64,000 bases of DNA from JAUYQR01 sp963822435 (GCA_963822435.1 CAWGHN010000003.1:992001-1056000); one strand, 5' to 3'; counted from the stretch's first letter, positions 38,827 to 47,311 are shown. Translations and numbers: made by a program. Notes: generated by a model from the sequence alone, not told the origin.

Positions 38827-39530
38827 CTTTGCACCAGCGCCCCAGAAATCAGCGTCCAGCCATCGGCCACGACGAAGAAGATCAACTTGAACGGCAGCGA
38901 CACCACGGCGGGCGGCACCATCATCATGCCCATCGACATGAGGACTGCCGCGACCACCAGATCAATGATCAGGAACGGCAGGAAGATCAGAAACCCGATT
39001 TCGAACGCACGCTGGATTTCCGACAGCAGAAATGATGGAATGAGCAGCGACAGCGGGGTTTCGGCACCGGGTGCAGACGGCCGCAAGTCCCGCAGGGTCT
39101 GCAAGGTTTCCGGGTCGACGCGCTGGGCCATGAAGTCGCGAAACGGGGCGATTGCGGCCTGAAGCCCCGGCGCCAGTTCGATGCGACCACTGGTCAGCGG
39201 CTCAATCCCCTCGACCCAGGCCTTGGTAAAGACCGGGTCCATCACATACCACGTCAGGAACATCGCCAGACTGATGATCAGCATGTTCGGCGGCGCCTGT
39301 TGCAGCCCGATAGCCTGCCGCAGGATCGACAGCACCGTCACGATGAACGGAAAGCAGGTCACCATCACCGCAAGGCCCGGCACGATGCTGAGCACCGTGA
39401 CAAGAAGCAAAAGCTGCACTGAGCGCAGCGAAAGCGACCCCTCGCCGCCCAGATCCAGCGACAACTGCTGCGCAAGCGCCGGGCTGGCGATCAGCACAAA
39501 CAGGATCGTAAGCGCGGCGCCCTGCTTCAC
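38817..39530 (-). CDS. fliP: Flagellar export apparatus protein FliP
   Basis: The 237-residue protein has a cleavable signal peptide and the FliP signature regions SIVPGLAVMVTCFPFIVTVLS, LRQAIGLQQAPPNMLI and FLIIDLVVAAVLMSMGMMM with PPAVVSLPFKLIFFV. It forms the core of the flagellar type III export gate with FliQ and FliR. The GTG start overlaps the fliN stop (GTGA). The gene looks intact even though the upstream fliF in the same operon is chimeric. Confidence 0.96.
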   Translation of the reverse strand: MKQGAALTILFVLIASPALAQQLSLDLGGEGSLSLRSVQLLLLVTVLSIVPGLAVMVTCFPFIVTVLSILRQAIGLQQAPPNMLIISLAMFLTWYVMDPVFTKAWVEGIEPLTSGRIELAPGLQAAIAPFRDFMAQRVDPETLQTLRDLRPSAPGAETPLSLLIPSFLLSEIQRAFEIGFLIFLPFLIIDLVVAAVLMSMGMMMVPPAVVSLPFKLIFFVVADGWTLISGALVQSYF

Positions 39531-39796
39531 AGCCCGCCCCGCAGGTTGGCAACCTCGGTCAGCCGCACCGCAAGCTGCCCGGCCATGTCCCCCTCCAGTT
39601 CCGTCAATTCGCCGCGCGCGATCAGGCGGTCACCGACGTATAGCTCCACCGGGTCATCCACCCGGCGGTCAAGTTGCAAAACGGCATCCTTGCCCAGCCG
39701 CAGCAGATCCCTGACCAGCGGGCGCGCCCGCCCGACCGAGATCGTCACCTCGATCGGCACCTGACCGAACGGGTTGGCGTCTGACAGTTCATCCAT
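39527..39796 (-). CDS. fliN: Flagellar motor switch protein FliN
   Basis: The 89-residue protein is a minimal SpoA/FliN domain: VPIEVTISVGRARPLVRDLL, DRRVDDPVELYVGDRLIARGEL. FliN forms the base of the C-ring and binds FliH and export components. It overlaps the fliH-like gene by eight bases and fliP by four, so this is a tightly coupled operon. Confidence 0.94.
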   Translation of the reverse strand: MDELSDANPFGQVPIEVTISVGRARPLVRDLLRLGKDAVLQLDRRVDDPVELYVGDRLIARGELTELEGDMAGQLAVRLTEVANLRGGL

Positions 39797-40388
39797 GCTT
39801 CTTCTCCTTGTGTGTCAGGCTGAAAAACCCCTGAACGGCCTGCGCGATTTCTGCCGTGACCTGACCGAGATCGACCTTTGCCTCGACGGCACCGCAGCGG
39901 ATGTAGACCTGGCCTTCCCCGAGCGACGGCTCTTCTTCGATGACGAGGGGCAGGCCGGTTGCGCGCTCCAGAAGCGCCTCGACGGCCGGGCGGGCGGCGG
40001 GGTTTATCACCAGCGTCAGGGGAGCATCGGCCAGTTCGTCGGCCATCGGCATCAGCGTTTCCAGCACGATGGGGGCCAGCGTCTCGCGTGCCATCTGCGG
40101 CAGAAGGCGGCTCGTCATCTCCACGATCAGGGGTCGGATCGCCTGCAACACATGGCCGCGCGCCTCGTGGTAGGTGAAGGCGAGACTTTGCAGATTGCGG
40201 GCCAGATCGGCGCGGATGCGCGTCTGGTCGTTGCCCTGCGCAGCGCTCGCATCGTCCCAGCCGGCGGTGTAGCCCTGTTCGAACGAGGCGATCTTTGCGT
40301 CTTCCAGCGCGCTGGCCTGCACCAGCGGCTGTTCCACGCCATCTGCGGTGGTTTCGGTGTCGAAAACTTCCAGATTGACGAAGCCCAT
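39789..40388 (-). CDS. fliH: FliH-like flagellar assembly protein
   Basis: The 199-residue protein has the FliH character: an N-terminal acidic segment, FEQGYTAGWDDA (a FliH-like box), a helical middle and a C-terminal domain with TLVINPAARPAVEALL and GEGQVYIRCG. FliH regulates the export ATPase FliI and docks it at FliN. Sequence is diverged, and position between fliF and fliN supports the call. The ATG shares one base with the chimeric gene's stop. Confidence 0.82.
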   Translation of the reverse strand: MGFVNLEVFDTETTADGVEQPLVQASALEDAKIASFEQGYTAGWDDASAAQGNDQTRIRADLARNLQSLAFTYHEARGHVLQAIRPLIVEMTSRLLPQMARETLAPIVLETLMPMADELADAPLTLVINPAARPAVEALLERATGLPLVIEEEPSLGEGQVYIRCGAVEAKVDLGQVTAEIAQAVQGFFSLTHKEKKHG

Positions 40389-41764
40389 CAGGCGCGTTCC
40401 TCCTCGTGTTCCATCCAGCCGCGAAGAATCTCGATGGACTCGGTCTGGCGCTTTTCGATCAGGCGGCGGAGGCGGGCCGCAGGGTCGTTGTCATGCAATT
40501 CCTCGGGGTCGGCCGCGTCGCCGTAAGCGGGGATCGCGCCAAGGGACGCGCTGGCGTAACCGGACTGCACTTCGCCGGTCAGCGCCCCGCCGTAACTGGC
40601 CGAAGGCAGCGCCAGAGGTGTATCGGGTGCGGCCAGCGCTCGCGTCGCGCTGGCCGAGGTCAGGATTGGCCGGACCACGAACAGGCCGAGCACCACAGCC
40701 ACCAAAGCCAGCGCTGCGGTCTGGATGATGGTCATCACGTCAAGCGTGCCGACCGGCGGAAACAGCCGTGTCGTCGCCTCGGTCCCCTCCACCGCGATTT
40801 CCTGGAATTCCAGTGATTTCAGCGTCAGGACATCGCCACGCGCCTCGTCCAGCCCAACCGCCGAGGCGACAAGTTCGCGCAGCGCGGCGAGTTCCTCTTC
40901 GGCGCGGGGGGCCCAGGTGCGGCTGCCATCGGCGGCGAGGCTGGCCTGACCGTCGACCATGACCGCAACCGTCAGTCGGCGGATCGCGCCGGGGTTCTTG
41001 ACAACCTCGCGCGAGGTTTCTGACACCTCGTAATTCACCCGCTCGCGCGTTTCGGTAGATTGGCTTTGCCCGGCGGCGCCTTGGGCTGCATCGCCTTCGG
41101 GCAGGTTGGACGCGACCGTGACGTTGCCGCCCGGTTCGGTGCTGGAGCCGGTCTTTTCCTCGGTTTCCGACGATATCGCGACGCGGCCCTGCGGATCGAA
41201 GGTTCGCTCGGTGATCTGTTCGCGTTCGGACACCAGATCCACCGCAACCTCGACCACGGCTTTGCCGGGACCGACCCGTGCCGCCAGCAGACGTTCGACA
41301 TTCCCTTTGATCGCCGCAGCCCGCGCGGCTGCATCTGTCCCCTCGAACTCGGCTTCATCCTGTCCGCCGATCAGCCCACCGACCGTGTCGATGATCTGCA
41401 CATCGTCCGGCCGCATCCCCGACACCGCGCTTGCGACCAAATGGCGGATCGCCCGCGCCTGCGTTTCGGAAAGCTGGCCGGTGGTGGTGGTCAGCGTGAC
41501 CGAGCCGCTGGCCTGCACGTCGGGCTGAAACGCGCGGGTGGGCGCGCTGGCAAGGTGGACACGGGCCGCCCGCACTTCGGGCATAGCAAGGATTGTCCGC
41601 GCCAGCTCGCCTTCCTTGGCGCGCCAGTAGGCGGCGTTGTCCTTGGCGGAGCCGACGCTTTTGCCGGTGGCGATTTCTGCCTGGGTCTGGTTGAGGTTGG
41701 CGTTGATGCCCTTCATGGTCTGAAGCGCGACCATCGCACCGGTATTCGTCAGGATCGACGTCAT
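40388..41764 (-). CDS. Chimeric gene: flagellin N-terminus fused to C-terminal three-quarters of FliF
   Basis: Residues 1-47 (start MTSILTNTGAMVALQTM, then TGKSVGSAKDNAAYW) are the N-terminal D0 helix of flagellin. From residue 48 (RAKEGELARTILAMPEVRAA) the protein is FliF: the rest of RBM2, RBM3, one TM helix (about 341-362) and the FliG-binding tail (LRRLIEKRQTESIEILRGWM). The first ~150 residues of FliF, with TM1 and RBM1, are missing. The ATG at 41764 has a good ribosome site (GAAGGA). Frame and codon use are continuous across the junction. It is either a deletion fusion or a misassembly; a working MS ring from this copy is doubtful. Confidence 0.9.
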   Translation of the reverse strand: MTSILTNTGAMVALQTMKGINANLNQTQAEIATGKSVGSAKDNAAYWRAKEGELARTILAMPEVRAARVHLASAPTRAFQPDVQASGSVTLTTTTGQLSETQARAIRHLVASAVSGMRPDDVQIIDTVGGLIGGQDEAEFEGTDAAARAAAIKGNVERLLAARVGPGKAVVEVAVDLVSEREQITERTFDPQGRVAISSETEEKTGSSTEPGGNVTVASNLPEGDAAQGAAGQSQSTETRERVNYEVSETSREVVKNPGAIRRLTVAVMVDGQASLAADGSRTWAPRAEEELAALRELVASAVGLDEARGDVLTLKSLEFQEIAVEGTEATTRLFPPVGTLDVMTIIQTAALALVAVVLGLFVVRPILTSASATRALAAPDTPLALPSASYGGALTGEVQSGYASASLGAIPAYGDAADPEELHDNDPAARLRRLIEKRQTESIEILRGWMEHEEERA

Positions 41765-41783
41765 GATGTATTCCTTCGCTTGA

Positions 41784-41802
41784 AGCCGCGCTTTTCGCGG
41801 CT
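41784..41802 (-). promoter_or_regulatory. 5' leader stem-loop 1 upstream of the flagellin-FliF chimera
   Basis: A perfect 7-bp stem (AGCCGCG / CGCGGCT) with a five-base loop begins 20 bases upstream of the start codon. Structured flagellin leaders are the known target of FlbT-type translational control in Caulobacter; that this hairpin plays the same role is inference. Confidence 0.65.
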
Positions 41803-41809
41803 GGAAAGA

Positions 41810-41826
41810 GCCACCGGTCTGGTGGC
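41810..41826 (-). promoter_or_regulatory. 5' leader stem-loop 2 upstream of the flagellin-FliF chimera
   Basis: A 6-bp stem (GCCACC / GGTGGC) with a five-base loop lies eight bases beyond stem-loop 1. A third, weaker 5-bp stem (ACCGG / CCGGT) lies at 41851-41864. Together they make an unusually structured leader for this operon. Confidence 0.55.
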
Positions 41827-41959
41827 GAAAGGGGCGTTCTGTCCACTGCAACCGGGGAACCGGTAGCGCCGTCCCTTCATGGGATGCAGGTTCAGTGATC
41901 GCTTGAACAAACTAACGCTTTCCTAAGGCAACTCGCCGGAATGCATCATGTTTTAGTGA

Positions 41960-42280
41960 TCAGAAACGTCTCGGTTGACCCGGTGCGACTTGGCCGACCG
42001 ACGCCTTTCGCCCCTTGGCATCATAGGTCGTCAGCGCGGGCTCGGCGGAAATCTCTGCCAGCCGCCCGCGTGCGGTGCGTAGGCCCTGTGCAGCGGCGCG
42101 CAAGAGGCGCTGGTTTCGCATCGCCTTGCGCCGGAGCCGCTCGGCTGCCGCATGATCGGCCACGCGGATATCTGGGGATGTCTGCATGTCTGCTGTCAGC
42201 CGGGCAAGCCCGCGCAGGTCACCGGACAGGAGTGCACTGTAGGTATGGTCCAAGACGCTGTCCATGTCAGGGTGCTGCAT
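41960..42280 (-). CDS. Small flagellar-cluster protein, FlgN-like
   Basis: This 106-residue, mainly alpha-helical and Arg/Ala-rich protein begins MQHPDMDSVLDHTYSALLSG and has a long central helix (AAAERLRRKAMRNQRLLRAA). Size and helicity resemble FlgN-type chaperones, but similarity is too low for a firm call. It overlaps the FlgJ/CheL-like gene by 14 bases and lies directly upstream of the flagellin start, suggesting a role in flagellar assembly. Confidence 0.7.
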   Translation of the reverse strand: MQHPDMDSVLDHTYSALLSGDLRGLARLTADMQTSPDIRVADHAAAERLRRKAMRNQRLLRAAAQGLRTARGRLAEISAEPALTTYDAKGRKASVGQVAPGQPRRF

Positions 42281-42560
42281 TGTCTCTCTCCGACAAGGAT
42301 CTGAAGATCATTTCCGCAAGGCCGATACCGCCCTTTTCTACCATCAGCCGAGCCTGCTCCTGTTTCAGGAACGATGCGAACTGTTCTTCTCCAGCGCCAC
42401 CGCCAAACTCTTCGCTAGGCGCGCCAAGGCCAGCCTGACCCAGCATTTCAGCCAGAAAAGACGCTTCGAGCGCCTTGGCCTGTGTCATCAACTGCCGGTT
42501 TCGGTCAGTGATCGGTGGGGCTTCGGCGGCCGTTGGCTGGATCGTCGGGTGGATTTGCAT
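42267..42560 (-). CDS. FlgJ N-terminal / CheL-like rod-binding protein
   Basis: The 97-residue protein matches the rod-binding half of FlgJ (CheL in alphaproteobacteria): AKALEASFLAEMLGQAG, GGAGEEQFASFLKQEQARLM and GGIGLAEMIFRSL. It lacks the muramidase domain. It helps cap rod assembly. It begins a leftward flagellar operon divergent from fliK. Confidence 0.85.
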   Translation of the reverse strand: MQIHPTIQPTAAEAPPITDRNRQLMTQAKALEASFLAEMLGQAGLGAPSEEFGGGAGEEQFASFLKQEQARLMVEKGGIGLAEMIFRSLSERDNAAP

Positions 42561-42669
42561 CGCATCGCTCCGATGAGGCGGATTTTCGGCATTCTTCGCG
42601 ATCCGGGTAAAGAATGGGTAACCAGTTGCAGGCGATAAGCGGGAGGTCCTGAAAGAATTCCGGAAAACG

Positions 42670-44211
42670 ATGCAAACAATGCTACCCCTCCTTCAGCTCT
42701 CGATGCCGCATGCCGCAGACGTCTCGGGTGAAGGCGAGACGAGTAGTGGCGTCAGCTTCGGTGATGAATTCGATGCAGCTTCTGCGTTTGAGGACACATC
42801 AGCTGCGGGTGATGTAACTCTGGCCTTCCCGGACACGGTCAAGGCAAGCGACGTTGCCGCAGCGGGCATCAGGATACCGGACTTCTGGCTGGTGCGACCT
42901 CTGCCCGGTTCAACGCCTTCACAACCGCCAATTGGGGCGGCTGACCCGTCGCCTAGCGGCACCTTTGTCCGCCCGTTGGAGGGCGCGGCGTCATCACCGC
43001 CTTTGGAACCGTCTGGCGCCGTCCCGCCCACCGAAAGCAAGGATCAGGGACCGAACGGGGACATCAAGAAGGCTCTTGATGCAGCAGATCGGAACGTGAG
43101 AGACCTGCCGGTGTCACCTCCGACACCGCGGTTGAGTGGCGATCAAGTTGCGCCAGCTCGCCATCCGGTCGCTGATATCGCTGTCGCGGGAATGACGCCC
43201 GTCCCAGCCGAGCCGATGACTGTCTGTCAATCGGGTGCTGGTCTGCCAGATGCGGTTCAGGGACTGGTGCCAGTCCGCGCCTCTGTCCCCGTCCCCGTCC
43301 CCGTCCCCCTTCCCGTCCCTGTGCCTGTCTCTTTCCCGGTCCCTGACCCTGCTTCTGCCATTCCCGAAGCAGTGATGGCTCCCGTAGCCGACAAAGGTCG
43401 TCCCGCTTTTGTGCCTCCGCGGCCGGAAAAGGACGTTGACCGGGCGCCGACCGTGCCACTTGCCGCTGTGGCGCCGCAACAGATGCAGGCAAGGGAGCCT
43501 GATGCGGAGGAAACCGGGAAGGTTGCCACAATGGGGCCGATTCCGGAGGAAGGCACTGCTCCGCGCCTTGATAAGAGCCAGACGCCAAAGGGGGAAGGTC
43601 GGCTTGGCCCGCCAGTCATGCCAGGGGAGGCGCGCTTTGCCTACGCCGTAACCGTTGCAATGCAACCGGCCGACGTCCGGTTTGTGCCGTTTCATCCCTC
43701 AACCGACAAATTTCCGGATACAACCAGCGGTGTGACGGGTCTGCTCGGCAGCCTGCCGTGGCCAAGTCTGCTGCCATCGGCCCCGGCCATACACACAGCG
43801 GTGCCCGCAAGCCCGGTTGCTGCGCTGGCTGCGCAGATCGTTCAAAGTGCGGGTTTGGGTGAAACCACCACAGAAGTCGCGCTTTCGCCCGACGAGCTTG
43901 GCGAGGTCCGGCTGTCTTTTCGGCCGCATGAAACCGACGCCAGCCGCATCGTCGTGATGATGACGTTTGAGCGGCCCGAGGCGATGGATCTGTTCCGGCG
44001 CAATGCCGATCAGCTTGTGGCCGACCTCAAGATGGCCGGATTCACTGGCGCCGATCTGGGATTTGCACAGTCGAATTCCGGAGGCGGGGCCTCGGCTGGT
44101 TCTGACCAGCGTCCAAGCAACTCCATGCCCCTTGCCACCGAGGCGCCCCCGGCCGCTGCACTTGCCGCTCTGCGGCCCGGCGCGACGGCTTCCCTTGACC
44201 TCAGACTGTGA
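42670..44211 (+). CDS. fliK: Flagellar hook-length control protein FliK
   Basis: The 513-residue protein has a long low-complexity, Pro/Ala-rich N-terminal part acting as the molecular ruler region and the Flg_hook C-terminal domain (EVALSPDELGEVRLSF, FERPEAMDLFRRNADQLVADL, then ADLGF). It measures hook length and triggers the export switch. A Val-Pro run near residues 206-223 is encoded by short hexanucleotide repeats. It is followed eight bases later by flgD. Confidence 0.88.
   Translation: MQTMLPLLQLSMPHAADVSGEGETSSGVSFGDEFDAASAFEDTSAAGDVTLAFPDTVKASDVAAAGIRIPDFWLVRPLPGSTPSQPPIGAADPSPSGTFVRPLEGAASSPPLEPSGAVPPTESKDQGPNGDIKKALDAADRNVRDLPVSPPTPRLSGDQVAPARHPVADIAVAGMTPVPAEPMTVCQSGAGLPDAVQGLVPVRASVPVPVPVPLPVPVPVSFPVPDPASAIPEAVMAPVADKGRPAFVPPRPEKDVDRAPTVPLAAVAPQQMQAREPDAEETGKVATMGPIPEEGTAPRLDKSQTPKGEGRLGPPVMPGEARFAYAVTVAMQPADVRFVPFHPSTDKFPDTTSGVTGLLGSLPWPSLLPSAPAIHTAVPASPVAALAAQIVQSAGLGETTTEVALSPDELGEVRLSFRPHETDASRIVVMMTFERPEAMDLFRRNADQLVADLKMAGFTGADLGFAQSNSGGGASAGSDQRPSNSMPLATEAPPAAALAALRPGATASLDLRL
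43285..43308 (+). repeat. Four exact GTCCCC repeats inside fliK
   Basis: Four perfect copies of GTCCCC followed by degenerate copies to about 43338 encode alternating Val-Pro in the FliK ruler region. The unit is two codons, so slippage would change length in frame. Confidence 0.9.
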
Positions 44212-44218
44212 GTAGCCA

Positions 44219-44881
44219 ATGACCATAAGCCCCGTCACCGCCACATCGCCTTCTGCCGCAAGCCCCGCTACCGGCCAGGGCACCAGCAAGATCAGTTCCG
44301 ACTTCACGACCTTTCTGAAGATGCTGACCGTGCAGATGCAAAATCAGGACCCGCTGAACCCGATAGATTCCAGCGATTATGCCGTGCAACTGGCGACATT
44401 CTCGGGTGTCGAACAGCAGGTGCAGACGAACCAGTTGCTTGCCAAAATGGCCGGACGTTTTGCCCAGCTTGGAATGTCGGAAATGGCCGGATGGATCGGG
44501 CAGGAAGCGCGGTCAAACGCACCGGTCTGGTATGACGGCAGCGCGGTCAGCCTGTCGCCGAACCCGGCGGTAGGGTCGACGCGGGCCGTGATCGTGGTGA
44601 AGGACGCGCAGGGCAACCTTGTTTCTCGCGAAGAAATTCCACCCACCGCAGCGCCTTACCAATGGCTTGGTGCCGACGCTACGGGCGAACCGCTGCCCGA
44701 AGGCCGGTATCAGATTGCCCTTGAGAGCTGGAACGGGGAGCAATTGATCGACACCCATGCGGTCGAACATTATGCTCGCGTCATCGAAGCGAGGGGCGGC
44801 AGCGATGGCACGCGACTTGTACTGCAAGGCGGCATCGAAGTGGCCGCGTCTGCGGTCACCGGCCTGAGGCTGCCGCAGTAA
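44219..44881 (+). CDS. flgD: Flagellar hook assembly scaffold FlgD
   Basis: The 220-residue protein has the FlgD N-terminal signature DFTTFLKMLTVQMQNQDPLNP and DYAVQLATFSGVEQQVQTN, then an Ig-like C-terminal region. It caps the growing hook so FlgE subunits can polymerise. It is paired with fliK and ends one base from the convergent ubiB stop. Confidence 0.93.
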   Translation: MTISPVTATSPSAASPATGQGTSKISSDFTTFLKMLTVQMQNQDPLNPIDSSDYAVQLATFSGVEQQVQTNQLLAKMAGRFAQLGMSEMAGWIGQEARSNAPVWYDGSAVSLSPNPAVGSTRAVIVVKDAQGNLVSREEIPPTAAPYQWLGADATGEPLPEGRYQIALESWNGEQLIDTHAVEHYARVIEARGGSDGTRLVLQGGIEVAASAVTGLRLPQ

Positions 44882-44882
44882 G

Positions 44883-46415
44883 CTAAAGCAACTCGGCCAC
44901 GCCAAGGCCCGCTGCGAAGGCAGCAAGGATCACGGCCAGCCAGACAATCGGATGCACCCGACGGCGGACCACGGCAACCGGAGTGAGGGGATTGCCGGCC
45001 TTGATCAGTTGCGCCTCGACCAGTGCCGGAAGTTTCGGCCCAAATCGTGCCAGCACCCGCGCCGTCTTGGCAAGATCGCGCAACAGGGCCTTTGGACCGA
45101 CGTTTTCCTTGATGTAGCCTTCGACGATGGGCTTGGCGACTTCCCAGATGTTGATATGCGGGTCAAGTGATCGCGCCACGCCCTCGACCACCACCATCGT
45201 CCGCTGCAACAGGATCAGCTCGGTCCGGGTTTCCATGCCGAAGCGTTCGGTCACTTCGAACAGATAGGCGAGCAGTCGGGCCATCGAGATGCGGCTGGCA
45301 TCCATCCCGAAGATCGGCTCGCCAACCGCGCGCAGCGCGCGGGCGAATTCGTCGATGTCACGGTCGGGCGGCACGTAGCCCGCCTCGAAATGCACCTCTG
45401 CCACGCGGCGGTAATCCTTGCGGATAAAGCCAAACAGAATCTCTGCATAGACGCGGCGTGTGTATTCGTCGATCCGGCCCATGATGCCGAAATCATAGGC
45501 GATGATGTCGCCGTTCGGTGCGATCTTCAGGTTGCCCTGATGCATGTCGGCATGGAAGAATCCATCGCGCAGCGCGTGATTCAGGAACAGGTGCAACACC
45601 CGTGCGCCAAGGACCTTGCGGTCATGACCGGCAGCGTCGATGGCGGCGTTTTCGTTCAGCCCGATACCCTCGGCCCAGCCCAGCGTCATCACATTGCGGC
45701 TGGACAGGAACCAGTAGGGCTTGGGCACCTGAAAGCCTTCGTCCTTGGCGGTGTTCGAGCCGAATTCAGCGGCGGCCGAGGATTCCAGCCGCAGGTCCAG
45801 CTCTCCCATCACCACGCCCTCGAAATGCGTGATCACGTCCATTGGGCGCAGCCGGCGCGCGGCGGGCGCCAGAAGCTCGATCCCGCGCGCGGCAAGGTAG
45901 AAGGCGTCGATGTCCTTGCGGAAGGCCCGTTCGATGCCGGGCCGAAGCACCTTGACCGCCACATCCTCGCCGGTGTCGGCCAGCCGCGCGCGATGCACCT
46001 GGGCGATGGAGGCGGCGGCAACCGGCTCGGAAAACTCGGAGAAAAGCTCGCTGACCGGCAGTTCCAGTTCCGCCTCGATCATCCGTTTCGCGATTTCGGT
46101 GGGAAACGGCGGCAGCTTGTCCTGCAGGTATTTGAGTTGCACCGCCAGTTCGTCGCCGACGATATCGGGGCGCGTCGAAAGCACCTGCCCGAACTTGATG
46201 TAAGCCGGGCCAAGCGCGGTGAGCGCGCGCGTCGCCGGCGGCAACGCCGGGTCACCTTTCAGGCCAAGCCATTTGAACGGCCAGCCAAGCAGTCGCGCGG
46301 CAAACCTCAGCCGGGCAGGCGCACGGAACGCCTCAAGCACGACATCCATCGCACCGGTGCGCTCCAGCGTGGCCCCGGTCCGGATCAGCCGGATGATGTT
46401 GTGCGGCCCCCTCAC
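44883..46415 (-). CDS. ubiB: UbiB-family ubiquinone biosynthesis kinase-like protein
   Basis: The 510-residue protein has the ABC1/UbiB atypical kinase features: GPAYIKFGQVLSTRPDIV, the Ala-rich loop AAASIAQVHRA, DVAVKVLRPG, HADMHQGNLK and YDFGIMGRID, plus two C-terminal TM helices. It supports ubiquinone synthesis at the membrane, probably through ATPase activity. The GTG start overlaps the ubiE stop, the usual ubiE-ubiB pairing. Confidence 0.95.
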   Translation of the reverse strand: MRGPHNIIRLIRTGATLERTGAMDVVLEAFRAPARLRFAARLLGWPFKWLGLKGDPALPPATRALTALGPAYIKFGQVLSTRPDIVGDELAVQLKYLQDKLPPFPTEIAKRMIEAELELPVSELFSEFSEPVAAASIAQVHRARLADTGEDVAVKVLRPGIERAFRKDIDAFYLAARGIELLAPAARRLRPMDVITHFEGVVMGELDLRLESSAAAEFGSNTAKDEGFQVPKPYWFLSSRNVMTLGWAEGIGLNENAAIDAAGHDRKVLGARVLHLFLNHALRDGFFHADMHQGNLKIAPNGDIIAYDFGIMGRIDEYTRRVYAEILFGFIRKDYRRVAEVHFEAGYVPPDRDIDEFARALRAVGEPIFGMDASRISMARLLAYLFEVTERFGMETRTELILLQRTMVVVEGVARSLDPHINIWEVAKPIVEGYIKENVGPKALLRDLAKTARVLARFGPKLPALVEAQLIKAGNPLTPVAVVRRRVHPIVWLAVILAAFAAGLGVAELL

Positions 46416-47164
46416 AGTTTCCAGCCGGAATGCAGGGCCGCGACGCCCATCGTGAGGTTGCGATACTTTACCTGACCAAAGCCCGCCGCGCGGATCATGC
46501 CGGCAAAGGCTTCCTGATCGGGAAACTTGCGGATGCTTTCGACCAGATACTGATAGCTGTCCCGGTCTCCGGCCACGACCTGACCCATGATCGGGATCAC
46601 GTTGAAGGAATATAGGTCGTAAGCCTTTTGCAGCATGTCGTTCGGAATATGGCTGAACTCCAGCACCATAAGGCGCCCGCCCGGGCGCAGCACGCGATAA
46701 GCCTCGGCCAGCGCATCGGCGATCCGGGTTACGTTCCGGATGCCGAACGAAATCGTATAGACGTCAAAGCTGGCGTCCGGAAACGGCAGCGCCATCGCAT
46801 CGCCCACAACCCAATCCAGCCGGTCCGACTGCTGTTCCGCTTCGGCGCGCTTGCGGCCTTCGAGCAGCATCGGCTCGGTCAGGTCGCAGACCACCGCCGT
46901 TGCGCCAGCCGCGCGTTTCAGGAAGCGGAACGCAACGTCACCCGTGCCGCCCGCCACGTCTAGCAGGCGCTGACCGGGCCGGGGGGCCAGCCAATCCATC
47001 AGTGCGTCTTTCCAAAGGCGATGCACGCCTCCGGACATGAGGTCGTTCATGACATCATACTTCGACGCCACGCGCGAAAAGACGCCGTGCACCATGCCGG
47101 CCTTTTCGGTCTCTGGCACATCCTGAAACCCGAAGTGGGTGGTCTTGTCGTCTTCGCTGGTCAT
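46412..47164 (-). CDS. ubiE: Demethylmenaquinone/2-methoxy-6-polyprenyl-1,4-benzoquinol methyltransferase
   Basis: The 250-residue class I methyltransferase has SAM motif I (LLDVAGGTGDVAFRF) and the UbiE signatures (YDVMNDLMSGGVHRLWKD and FGIRNVTRI). It C-methylates a ubiquinone intermediate. The ATG of MTSEDDKTTHFGF has AAGGCAGG upstream. It is divergent from mutM with a 147-base spacer. Confidence 0.95.
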   Translation of the reverse strand: MTSEDDKTTHFGFQDVPETEKAGMVHGVFSRVASKYDVMNDLMSGGVHRLWKDALMDWLAPRPGQRLLDVAGGTGDVAFRFLKRAAGATAVVCDLTEPMLLEGRKRAEAEQQSDRLDWVVGDAMALPFPDASFDVYTISFGIRNVTRIADALAEAYRVLRPGGRLMVLEFSHIPNDMLQKAYDLYSFNVIPIMGQVVAGDRDSYQYLVESIRKFPDQEAFAGMIRAAGFGQVKYRNLTMGVAALHSGWKL

Positions 47165-47311
47165 CCGGGCCTGCCTTCGCAAAACGCGTCTGGCCGGGAT
47201 ATAGCGCCGGCCACCCTCCGAGGGAAACCGCAAACTGCCGCAGGCTGCACCAAAGCCATTGTCGCCCGCGCCGCTTTCGTCGAAACTGGAGCGCCGAGGA
47301 ACCGAAGTGCC

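Noticed and set aside
41912..41926. Degenerate CtrA-like site (TTAG-N7-TTAG on the minus strand) upstream of the flagellin-type leader
   Set aside because: Two of eight defined bases differ; suggestive because flagellar genes are CtrA-controlled in some alphaproteobacteria, but too weak to call.
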